The translations under genes were made by a program, and so were the position numbers. Source: Nigrospora sphaerica (lineage: Eukaryota; Ascomycota; Sordariomycetes; Amphisphaeriales; Apiosporaceae). Taken from it: a DNA stretch of 64,000 bases. Position 1 is the stretch's first letter; every line of letters starts with the position of its first letter. Shown here piece after piece: positions 47,362 to 57,422 of this stretch. Location: assembly GCA_018287875.1 (NCBI GenBank), contig JAGVVL010000001.1:8618001-8682000 (forward strand). Reading direction: 5' to 3'. Below the pieces are notes generated by a model. It searched no databases and had not been told where the DNA came from. It worked only from the letters and a program-made list of their open reading frames with translations.

Positions 47362-49073
47362 TTAGTCCTTGTCCAGCCTCACCGCGGCGCTCCGCTCAAT
47401 GACGTTCAGGTTGACACCGTGGCCGAGCAGCTCGCGGATGTTGGAGATGCCGTATTTGATCATGGTAGGTCTCTCGAGACTCAGGCCGAAGCCGTAGACC
47501 TTGTAATCCCGGGGAAGACCCATGGTTTCCAACATCTCGGGTCGGAACATGCCGCTGTTACCAATCTCGATGAGCTTATTCAGGCCCTTGTGGAAGCTGA
47601 AGATCTCCATACTGGGCTCGGTGTAGGGGTTGTATGCGGGCTTGAAGCGAAGGCTGCAGGGCAATAGTCAGTAGGGGTCGTGGGTCGGTCAGGGGTGGAC
47701 GTACTCAGTAACGCCCATCTTTCCGAAGAAGATCTGCATAAACTCCATGAGACCACCGAGGGTCAGGCCGTAGTCACCAATGACGCCTTCCACCTGATGG
47801 AACTCGCACAGGTGCGTAGCGTCGACCGACTCGTTACGGAACACGCGGTCGATGGAGAAGTAGCGCGCGGGCGGCGACTCGCCGTTGCGGCTTTGGGCCG
47901 CCAGTTTCCAGAGCATCGAGGCCGACGTGGCCGTGGTGTGTGTCCGCAAAACCAGGCGCAACGACTCCTCCTCGGACCAAGGGTAGCGGTAGCCGATGGA
48001 GCCGTACTTGCCCTTCTCGTGCACCTCTTTCACGTTCTCAAAGTACTCGTCGTAGTTCCGCTTGTCGTCGGCCGACTCGGGACCCGGCCGGTCGGCTTTC
48101 AAGGGGTCCGAAATGTAAAAGGTGTCCTGGAGATCGCGCGCCGGGTGTTGCTGGGGCACGAAGAGCGAATCGAAGTTCTGTCCGCCTCCCGTTAGCGACG
48201 GCCGTCCGCCCCAAGGGTGCGCGTGATGGTACCTACCCAGAAGCCCGACTCGACGAACTGGCTGGTGGGCATCTCGGCGAAGCCCATCTCGAAGAAGATG
48301 TTGCGGAACTCCTGGCGCACCTTGCCCAGCGGGTGCAGTGCGCCGGCGTGCTGGTCGGCGCCCAGCGCCTCGAAGTTGTACGGCTCTGTAGAGGAGGACC
48401 GGTCGTCAGCCTAAGGATATCCGGGGACACCACCTGCACGGCACTCACTGAAGGTCGCCGTCTTCCAGGAGCCCGAGGCCAGCATCTCGGCCGTCAGGTC
48501 CGTCTCCTCCTTGACCATTTCGAGCGCAAACTTGGGGCCCTTGGCAATGTTGAAAGAAAAGGTCTTCTGCATCTTGAGGAGCTTCCGCTTCTTCAGGTCG
48601 GTCAGGATTTTGGCGTCGTGCGTCTGTGTGTCCTTGATGACCTGCAGCTGCTCGCGGGTAACGTCGCTAATCTTGTCGGTCAAGGCCACCAGCTTGTCGC
48701 CGTCCTTCTTGATCCACTTCTCCTTGAAGGCCTTGCCCTGGCCCATCTTGCAGACCGTCTTGTCGCCGATCTGCTTCTCGAGGTCCTGGATGGACAGGCC
48801 GTCCATGGCCTTGCTCACGGCATCGAACACGCGCGCCTCGTGGCTTCCGTGACTGACGATGGTCTCGGCCTCGGGCTCCAGGATGGCCAGTTCCTTGTCC
48901 ACCTGCTTGTATGTGACCATGGCACGCGCCGACAGCCGGTCCAGGGCGGCTTTCATCGCCTCGAAGGGCACGTCGGGGAAGGCATCGGACGAGGTGATCT
49001 GGTCGTGCTGCGACAGAGCCTGGAGGACCTGAGGGATCAGGTCCTCGGTGGAAAGAGGAGTCGCCGGCGCCAT
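47362..49073 (-). CDS. FRS2: Phenylalanyl-tRNA synthetase alpha subunit, cytoplasmic
   Basis: Exons 49073-48449, 48385-48237, 48177-47705 and 47653-47362 encode 512 aa. The N-terminal 200 residues are winged-helix DNA-binding-fold modules typical of eukaryotic PheRS alpha. The class II catalytic core follows: motif 1 region [30 protein letters not shown], motif 2 [11 protein letters not shown]..., [24 protein letters not shown], and motif 3 [11 protein letters not shown]. It charges tRNA-Phe as an (alpha-beta)2 heterotetramer with Frs1. Length and motifs are complete. The in-frame codon at 49178 is GTG, so ATG 49073 is the start. Confidence 0.95.
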
Positions 49074-51890
49074 GTTGGACGGGGAGGATTGAGCCGCAAA
49101 ACCGGAGGGTGGAAGTGTTGGCGGGGGAATTTCTTGGGGATTTGTCTGCTGGCTCACAGTCCCGTGGGTTTGAGTCACTGCGGCCTCACAAATTCATGGA
49201 GGGGCAGCTCCCACGCTCCTGCCCGACCGGTACCGCAAGCCCACTTGCCCCCCATCCCGCCTGCCAATTGCAGCGGCTGCGTGAAAATACGCTAACTTCA
49301 GTCCTTATCGATAGTCAGTACTAATGCAACCCCACCTGCCGGCATCTCACGCCTCCATCCCCTCTCATAGCATCGTGTTGCAATACATGCCGCGAGCAGA
49401 GAGGGTGCATGCGGACTTGTCGCCTCAGAAAAGCAGACGGTTCGCAGCTCCGTGTCCCTCCCTCCGGAGCCGGATTGCTTTGCCACGAAGGACCGCTCGG
49501 TCCCCTCTTCAAAGCCGGGTTTGCTCTCTGACGAGCCGGCTGCGATGCTGCGCATACTCGTCATGACGCCGCCGCGTACTTACTGTCTCAAGTTTGAAGG
49601 GACCGGAGAGATGCCATGTTTTTCTCGTACTTGGCAGCATGGTTTCTCATGCTCCCGAGACAAGACCGTCTGCCTTAGTTTCTCCGCTCACGCATAGGAT
49701 CTGGGCAAGGGCTCAGTAATCCTTACACGGCTGCAGAGAGTCGACATAAACAGCCAAGCTTGTCTCGATACTCTGCCCATACGCAGCCTTTTGCTCGTCG
49801 CAATAATTCCCAGCTCTCGAACGACCGATCTGGGACATGAGAGACCACGAAATCACCCGTGCGCCGGCCACCGATGGCTTCACGTGGCGGTGAGGCATCG
49901 CGATCTATCAAGCCCTCACAGCACAGTGCCGGTATGGGTGAATGCAAACCCAGGGTCACTTGGGATGCATTCCTTCGGGACTTGGTACGCCAACTTGGCC
50001 TGAACGTGTGGCCCGCGGGTGGCGTCAGCAGGAAAGACGGCTGGGGAATCCACTATCAGTGTCGGGTCCTTGGACAGCGTTTCCCGCGTGACGGCCATGT
50101 GCGATACGAAGCTTCCGACCCGGCCAGAACCCCTTCCTTCGTCTTGAAATATAGGCCATTCGCAGGAACTCAAACCCCGCTGAGTACTGCGTTGTGTGAT
50201 TTCAGCCGCGGGCCCGGGGGAATGAAGTCCTGTTCACGGCCGGCCAAACGCGCCAAAGCTGATCGACATACGTGATTCCGGGATGCTGTGAAGTGAACTA
50301 GAATAAGCGGTCTCATCAGAGCTCGCAATCTGCAGTGGTCAACCTAGCAGCAGTAGCATACTTGCTAGCGAGGGCCATCATCGGCACGATAAGGACTCGA
50401 GGAGGCTTTGCCCGCGGAGCCATACCTGGCGAGACTCACCAGGGCAGGGAGGCTTGATCTAGTCGAGCTCCTGCATGGACACGGTGCTCTGACCTCGTCA
50501 GAAGGACCACGAGCTCTTGCTCTCTATACTCACTTTGCCACGACGAGCTCAGGCCACCTGCAGGGCTCAAGGCCCGGGGGTGAAGGCCCTTCCACGTGGG
50601 CGATGGACTTTCGTCCAGTAATTCTGCTCCCATTCATCCCTGTCGCTCGCGGGTATACTCTCAGATGAAGAAGCACAGCGCGAGTTCACTTGTTTGCCCG
50701 CCCCGATGTTCCAGGACAATCAGCCCTGACGGACCAGCAAGACAGCCGCAGACGAGGGCTTTTGGCATTCACCCGTGTCACTGGTCATCGTGGGAAACCG
50801 TTTGTTGTTGCCACTACCAGGCTGTCAGTGAGCCGTTTCAGGGGTAAACTCCAGCATCACTTGTGCGCCGCGACCGGATAAACTTGACCGGTATAGTCCC
50901 CGCAATGGACCGCCATATCTGGACTTCGGAGGCGTTGGCGACCATCCAACGTGGATTCCTGCCTAGGCTATATCAGTTTCCTTTGGGACTAGAATACCAT
51001 TGCAAACCCCAGAATCAAGGCGGTCTTAGATTAAACGGGCGAGGTTGCTGACGGCTGACATGCTGACGGCTCCACCATTCTCACTAGCATTCTCGCTTTC
51101 GCTCCCGACATCACACACTGGCACACGGGGGGTTCAATCTTCAACGACGGTTTGCTAACAGCAAAATCCTCGCATTGTCGGCGCGCCTCCTGTATCTTTT
51201 ACCGTGGACCTGTTCCTATTGCCCATAGAGTACCTGGTTCGAGGCGCAGATACCTTGAGGCCCTGGCGCAGAGGTTCCCCGGGGGGGGTAGACGACAAAA
51301 CATGGCCAACCTGTGACCTCTGTATTATCTCTGAGGTCCTGTAATGACTCTTACGGGGGAAGGGTGCCTGGTTCCTGTCTACGAATGCATGCCAGGATGA
51401 TACGCAGCGCTGGCGGTGGCGGGTGGCCTCGCCCTGCTCCGGGCTTAGCTCCACGAAGATCTGCACCCATGATCCGCAGCCCTTTGTAAGGCCCGACTAT
51501 ACCAAGCGCAGCGAAACGCCCTATACTTCAGCAGTAGCCGCGCCGGGATGCGTCAAGCACCTGGATAGACAAGTAACAACGGTTCTCTTGGCAGTGGGAT
51601 ATCTCTGTAATATTGTCAGCAACTGTGGGTGGATCGCGGTCCACGTCCAGAACCCGACGCCGTCGCCAAGAGTCACCATGTCATGGCCAAGGGAAGCTTG
51701 AGCAGCAGTGGCTTGCTTCCCCGGATCATCTGCGACGGGGGCAGATGCCCGCGCCGGGTATATAAGTCTACATGCATCCGGTAGTGACTGGCCAAACGAA
51801 CTCGCCATCCGCCTCGATCACCAGCCGTCCTCTCCCTTACACAGCAGCCTCCTCCCTTTCCCGGGTTTCACCACCACTACGGCCGTCAAG
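49074..51890. other. Long intergenic region, no gene recognised
   Basis: 2.8 kb lie between divergently transcribed genes. All frames are short and unlike known proteins. The last ~130 bases are the promoter and leader of the secreted-protein gene. Confidence 0.5.
51759..51766 (+). promoter_or_regulatory. TATA box of the small secreted protein gene
   Basis: TATATAAG lies 125 bases before the ATG at 51891, and a CT-rich segment (51826-51860) follows it. This is one of the few clear TATA elements in the window and fits a strongly inducible gene. Confidence 0.6.
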
Positions 51891-52294
51891 ATGAAGTTCT
51901 TCGCCCTCCTCGCCCTAGCCGCCGCCGTCCAGGCCATCCCCGTCAGCGAGTGCAAGGAGAACGCGTCCAAGGCCGAGGTGCAGTGCATGAAAGACTGCAA
52001 CTGGGGCTGGCGCTGCGTCACCGGATGCGCGCTGGACAAGGTCGACGACTTCATCAAGTGCGAGCTCGATGAGCAGACCACCACCAACAGCATTGTCCAG
52101 GCCCGCGACGAGGCCTGCAGCGCGCGCGTCGCCCGTGAGGAGGCCGCCTGCATCAACGCCTGCAACGGCGCCGGTCTCTGCGCCGCTCGCTGGTAAGTCC
52201 CGTGGCCCGCCGGCCCCCTTTGCGCCACGTACTGACCACAGTTCCCAGCTCCACCTCGCGCATCCGCGAGTACCTCAAGTGCGCCGGCCTCTAA
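51891..52294 (+). CDS. Small secreted cysteine-rich protein
   Basis: Exons 51891-52192 and 52249-52294 encode 115 aa. Residues 1-15 (MKFFALLALAAAVQA) form a clean signal peptide with an Ala-x-Ala-like cleavage site. The mature ~100 aa contain 12 cysteines, many in CxxxC spacing (CMKDC, CVTGC, CINAC), enough for six disulfides. Splicing is needed for the full set: TG/C creates a Cys at the junction, whereas the unspliced message would read Trp then a TAA stop after residue 101. It resembles the size class of fungal effectors and small secreted proteins, but I recognise no named family. The strong TATA box upstream suggests regulated expression. Confidence 0.8.
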
Positions 52295-53699
52295 GCGAAT
52301 TTTCATGGCAATCGCAAGGCTTCAAGGTTCGCGGATACCCCAGGGACATCATATGGCGGTGTGCTCCGCGAAGGGTTCTACTCCTGTACGGATCCCGCAC
52401 GGGAAAGCGTGGGATCTTGTCGCGCAGGGCAGACGACTTGATACGACTATACATATAGCGCGCCCATATATAGCGCCCAATGTTAATGTGTAACGCAAAC
52501 CAAGAAGCCAGAGTGTATGTTGAGCTGCCGTGATCGCATGTCTTTTGCCGGTGGGCAACTTTGTGGCTTGGCTGCCCCGCCTCCTTTTCCCCTGTCGCCA
52601 GGCCAAGTGATGAATAAAGGCAGGCAACCCAGTCCATGGTGTTACGCCGCCCCGTCGACGGTGTCGCTGTTGTAAATATAAAAGAGCAGTGCGGCACAGA
52701 AACCCCGGTGCCCTGCGTTGGAGGGTCGCTCCATTGACGTGCCGGATCGGCTGTACATGATGCGCGACGCCTCGCTGGATCATGAGAGCCGGATCGCCGC
52801 CCGTGACCCATCAGGAGGGGGCGAGGTCCATGCGGGTTGGGCCCTGCAACGTCGGTGCTGAGGTAAGCAGCATACACAGTACACAGTGGCTTCCCACATG
52901 TGCCTCCCTCCCCCATGGGGCATGTCGGCGCGCCTTTCGTGTCATGCAAATGGTTCCTGGACCCCGGACGGCCTACGACCTGGCTCGCCACAACGTACAA
53001 ATCGAGGGCGCTGCCCCTGACCCAGTCGCTCTCTCGGCGGCTCAAATGACCGCGGGACGAGCCGCGAGGCAGCTTTGTCGCCTTTGGCCATGCGCAGGCA
53101 GGGAGAAGAAGGGGGGGAGAATGGACGAATGCGAGGCTGAGGCAGGCCGCTACCGTATGACCCGAGCAAGCAGGGGCAGGAACACATGGGCCCAGAAAAG
53201 TGAAATGGAGAGAATGAAAGACATGGGCAAATGGCGAATGGATTGTGCAGCTGAGGCCGATCCGGTCATGGGCTGGTGATGATTCGGAGTGCGAGACTCT
53301 TATTCGCCCGGGGCCGGCAAAACGGGGCGCATCGAAGTGAGGCGGACGCAGCAGGCAACGGAAAGTAGGTACACCTGCTGAAAGCAGGTATCTGGTGGTT
53401 TCCGGGTGGCCGGGATGCGACATATAATACGACAGCCTGAGATGCAATACCAGGAAAAAAAAAAAGAACCCTAGTTCCGAAAACGCGTCGACGACGAGAC
53501 AGCACGCGGCAAGCCGGCCCTACTATTGCAGGCCAGCTCACCAATGACAACCAAACACCAAAACGCACACTCTGATAGATTCGCGCAACATATATAGCTC
53601 ACCGTTCCCTGCGAGCGAAGCAAGACCGCAACCTGAGACTTCGCCCCCTGCATGGCCATTCTCTGCCGCGCTTCTCTGGGAGATCTGTCCGCCGGGAAA
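52295..53699. other. Intergenic, no gene recognised
   Basis: 1.4 kb of 3' region and promoter. The + strand segment 52780-53279 is open but its product looks random. Confidence 0.5.
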
Positions 53700-54217
53700 A
53701 TGTCGTCGTCCGCGCCTCTCAACAAGTACTGGATTCCCCGGCACGACATTCTCAAGAAAGTCATCACCCAGGAGCTCCAGTGTTATCTTGGGCCCGATGC
53801 AACCGTACGGCCCTTCACGCGTGAGGTAGGGCAGCCTCTGTTGATCCGTTGATCGCCATGGACGGCCGCCGCTGACATATAGGGCAGGGCGAAGATGGCT
53901 ATCTCATCACAACGCCAGGGAGCTGCCTGACCGATGTACGTCTGCCGAGGCCCGAGGCCCGGAGGCCGGCCTGATGACTCGTCTTCCAGGAACAAATCGA
54001 CGACATTTGCCTCAAGTCCAAGGAGGTGTGGGAGAAACAAGCGGCGGCCAAGGCAACACTCAACCCTGACAAGCCATTGAAGCGACCCCTTCACCAGCCC
54101 GTCCTGATCTCGCAAGGGTCGACTGAGAGGCCGCGACGACGGAGCGGCGACCGCAAGAGCCGTGATTCCCGGAAGCCCTACGGGGACAGGCGTAGGAGCG
54201 AGGATTCCCGCGACTGA
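53700..54217 (+). CDS. Small conserved basic protein of unknown function
   Basis: Exons 53700-53825, 53888-53935 and 53990-54217 encode 133 aa; all three exons are in phase 0. The first ~65 residues look structured and conserved in style (NKYWIPRHDILKKVITQELQCYLGPDATVRPFTREGEDGYLITTPG), followed by a helix (DEQIDDICLKSKEVWEKQAA). The C-terminal 40 residues are Arg/Ser/Asp-rich (RPRRRSGDRKSRDSR...) and resemble RS-type or nucleic-acid-binding tails. I have a general memory of similar uncharacterised proteins in other ascomycetes but cannot name a family. The second exon is 48 nt. A downstream acceptor (GGGCAG) was chosen over ATATAG because only it gives the conserved-looking reading frame. 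Confidence 0.65.
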
Positions 54218-55306
54218 ATACGCGCAGATGCAGCACTGCGGCTGCCGACAGGCGCCCGACAGGCGCCCGACGATGGCCTGGGCGTATATTGGGACCGAGC
54301 CGTAGGGCGTGAGGGCAGGACGGCACCCTGCAAGTACAAGCTCATTCTCCCGCCCAGCCGTTATGGGGTGGCAGAAGGCCGGGGGGTTCCAGGATGGGTA
54401 ACCCGTGTCGGAATCTGCAGTGAGGTGTTGTCGTCCACCGAGGAAGTGCCATCTGGCAGTGCTGAGCGATGGTGGATACCGCGTCCAGCGTCGTAACGTC
54501 AGTGGTTGGAGGTCCAGGACCTCGACTCTGTAAGGCGGCTGTGACTAGACGCAATTGGGTAACCCCGGCTCCGATTGGGCATTCGGTATACCTTTGCATT
54601 GGGCTTCCCGTGCATTCCCATGTAATCCAAGGCCCGGTCTTCCCAAACGGGACAATCCTGTACCTAGAACGGTTGTGAGCCCAACGAGCCCATCTGACGC
54701 TTTCGTGTGAGCGTTTGGGCCGTCACGAGATTCCCACGGCAGCCTGTCAGAACAGGGTCGCCCAATCAATATATCTCAACCAAGTAATCTTCGGAATAAG
54801 CTACCTCGTGCTTGACCGACTTCCGAGACCCTCCGGACTCCCGTGGGACCAGCGCAGGTGTACAGCGTGCAGTGATGTGCAACCCGGCAAATTGGCATGG
54901 TACTTGTGTCCTGCTGCCTCGCTGGCGCCGACGACGAGGCACTGCGACGAAGAGCTGCGAAAGGGGCGGGCAACGGGAGCGAGCGCCGCCGGCGGGCGAC
55001 GACGACCGGCAGGGAGGACTTGCCGCGAGGCCGGGCTGAAATGGACAACAGGAACAACAGCCGTGTTCAAGGGCATATCGGGATGTGTGACAGGCGGAAA
55101 ACGTTTGCCCAAGCTGAGGTGATATTGCCAGGCCCCTGCAGGACTGGCCGCCCGATGTCCGCATAATGTATGCTGCTCCGTTTCGGCTAATAGTGAGGCC
55201 CTCTCGGGTTGTAACAAGGAGAACACCAGATGTCCGGAAGCGACCCTGGCGTTGACGATGAGCTCTAGGGAACCATGCGTGGTTTGCGAGGGCCACTGTC
55301 CGCCAG
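54218..55306. other. Intergenic, convergent 3' ends
   Basis: A 241-aa minus-strand frame (54766-55491) spans part of this region, but it overlaps the Ten1-like exon in another frame and has no family resemblance. No gene is supported. Confidence 0.5.
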
Positions 55307-55744
55307 TTAACCTTTTGGGCGCTCGAACGAGACCTCGTAGGAGGCGAGGTCGAGTTCAACGGCCTGCCACAGGATGATGGCCTGCACGGCCACCACGACT
55401 GGAGCAGAAGTTGATCGCCGGGCCGGGCCTGGCTCAAAAGAGGTGATGTAACCAATGACATGAACCCATTGGCCAACGTCCGTCTGATCAACGCCGAGAC
55501 CTTGGAGCAGAAGATTCACGTCCACCGCAGCCTGGACCAGTGTGGTTTTGGGAAACGCATGGCGAAGGGTCAAGGTGGCCGAGGCCGTGGAGTACGATTG
55601 AACGCTGTTCAAGTGTTAGGCGCCATGGGCCACCAGAAGAACGGAAGCTGCTTACCACCCAAGGAACCTGACCTTGTCGCCTACTTCAAAACTCGTGAGC
55701 TCGGAGAGCAGACACCGTGTCGAAGGCGGAGGGCCGTTGGCCAT
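55307..55744 (-). CDS. TEN1: Ten1-like telomere-capping protein (CST complex OB-fold subunit)
   Basis: Exons 55744-55656 and 55604-55307 encode 128 aa. The protein starts MANGPPPSTRCLLSELTSF and continues GDKVRFLGC (exon junction) VQSYSTASATLTLRHAFPK, VDVNLLL, VGQWVHVIGYIT, VQAIILWQAVELDLASYE. This strand pattern and the spacing of GDKVRFLG...Y...A.L.L.H...V.V..LL...VG.W..VIGY matches fungal Ten1, the smallest subunit of Cdc13/Ctc1-Stn1-Ten1, which binds Stn1 and protects telomere ends and assists lagging-strand fill-in. The identification rests on remembered family pattern, not on a search. It is divergent from SNF7. Confidence 0.65.
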
Positions 55745-56554
55745 GACCGTCACGTGTTCCTCAACTCTCGACTGGGGCCCCTCTGCGTGGCGCGGCCGGC
55801 TCGCGGCCAGTCAAGTAGTACGAGCGTCGGGATGGAATATGCTCAGTCAGGTCCCCTCGCCCCGGGTTCATGGACCGAGGGCGGAATCCCAAGATCTTTC
55901 GGGCAGAAACTCGACATAAGTCGCCGAATATCTTCGCTGCCTGGCCGGCGCCACGTGCTCGTCGTCGTTTATCTTCCTCACTTGAAGTCGAAAGTGGAGA
56001 TGCCTTTGATGGGGGGAGGCTCTGGGCGATTATCGGCTAGTGTGGAGGCTCGTCCCTTGCGCTTGGGGCGGGTGAGTCAGCTGGCAGCCTCGGGCGGCCG
56101 CTAAGAACGCAGCTGGCCGATAAGGCAGGCGACCAGCTTGGCACCTGCTGTGTCCGCATGCCCATCAATCAGGCCGACGCTTGCATCATCTCATCACTGA
56201 AGCGACCCCAACCCGATCGCTAGGCTTCCCTTCCTCGTCTCCGATACCACGACCATCCGTGCGCGATCCTTCGAACTCCCTCCCACGGCTTGGGGACTCT
56301 TTCTATACTGTCAGTCACGTCGCTCTCTCCGTCCCGCGATAGTTCAGACCTTCCCGAACGCCCATCGAAGTTTACCCCGCCATCGTCGCTCTTGCCGCTC
56401 CGGACGGCGACGCTGCGCCAAAAAGTCGACTGCCCGGGACGATTTGGGGAACCACTGCGTTTCCCATCCTTTTTACGCCGCCTTTGATCGATATCGATAG
56501 ACTGAGCTCGACACTGTCTACGGCCGCAGCGCTCGCATCGCTCATCGATCCACC
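55745..56554. promoter_or_regulatory. Bidirectional promoter region between TEN1-like and SNF7
   Basis: 810 bases lie between divergent ATGs. The SNF7-proximal part (56220-56550) is CT/CG-rich and probably transcribed leader. Confidence 0.45.
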
Positions 56555-57422
56555 ATGTCTGGCGTCTGGGGCTGGTTCGGCGGGGGCGCGCAAAAGAAGA
56601 AGGACACACCCAAAAATGCCATCCTGGGGCTGCGGCAGCAGTTAGACATGCTGCAGAAGCGCGAGAAGCACCTCATGACGCAGATGGAGGAGCAGGATGC
56701 TATCGCGCGGAAGAACGTCAACACAAACAAGAACGGTGAGCACGGTAGCCCCTTGACGCCCAGTCCGTTTGTCGCGAGGTGCTGACGTCTCGGTTCACAA
56801 CAGCCGCCAAGGCTGCTCTGAAGCGGAAGAAGACGCACGAGCACAGTCTCGAACAGACGATAGCGCAGATCGGCACGTTAGAGCAGCAGATTAACGCCAT
56901 CGAGTCGGCCAATATCAACCGGGAAACCCTGCTGGCTATGCAGAAGGCCGGCAAGGCCATGAAGGATATCCACGGCGGCCTGACGGTCGAGAAGGTTGAC
57001 CAGACCATGTACGACCATGCCCCGCCGTACCCGTCGTGGGAGGACCCGACTGACATACTGGTGCAGGGAAGACATCCGGGAGCAAAACGAACTCAGCCAA
57101 GAGATCGTGGACGCCATTACGGGGGCCCAGGTTGGCCAGGTGGTCGACGAGGACGATCTGGAGGCCGAGCTCGAGAGCATGCAGCAGGAGCAGCTGGACG
57201 AGCAAATGCTCAAGACCGGCACCGTACCCGTAGCCGACTCGATCAGCAGGATGCCGAACGTGCCCAACGGAGCAGGTGAGTCTACCCGGCCGCCGCCGCC
57301 GCCGCCGATCGGGACGGTGACTAACATGAAGACCCGTGGCAGCCAAGAGCAAGGCACCCGTGCAGGAAGAGGACGACGAGGAGGCCGAACTCCGAAAGCT
57401 CCAGGCCGAGATGGCCATGTAA
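56555..57422 (+). CDS. SNF7: ESCRT-III subunit Snf7 (Vps32/CHMP4)
   Basis: Exons 56555-56735, 56804-57008, 57067-57275 and 57343-57422 encode 224 aa. The N-terminal amphipathic anchor MSGVWGWFGGG, the basic helices 1-2 (AILGLRQQLDMLQKREKHL, AAKAALKRKK), the LAMQKAGKAMKDIHGGLTVEKVDQTM core and the acidic C-terminal half (VVDEDDLEAELESM, then EEDDEEAELRKLQAEMAM, an MIM-type motif for Vps4) are all present. Snf7 polymerises on endosomal membranes to drive multivesicular body sorting and, in fungi, ambient-pH signalling through Rim/Pal. Length is normal. Confidence 0.95.

Noticed and set aside
49160..49190. GGGTTTGAGTCAC resembling a tRNA T-loop
   Set aside because: The flanking bases do not pair and no cloverleaf is possible.
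47940..49295. 451-aa plus-strand frame
   Set aside because: It is antisense to the phenylalanyl-tRNA synthetase exons.
54766..55491. 241-aa minus-strand frame
   Set aside because: It overlaps the Ten1-like exon in a different frame and has random composition.
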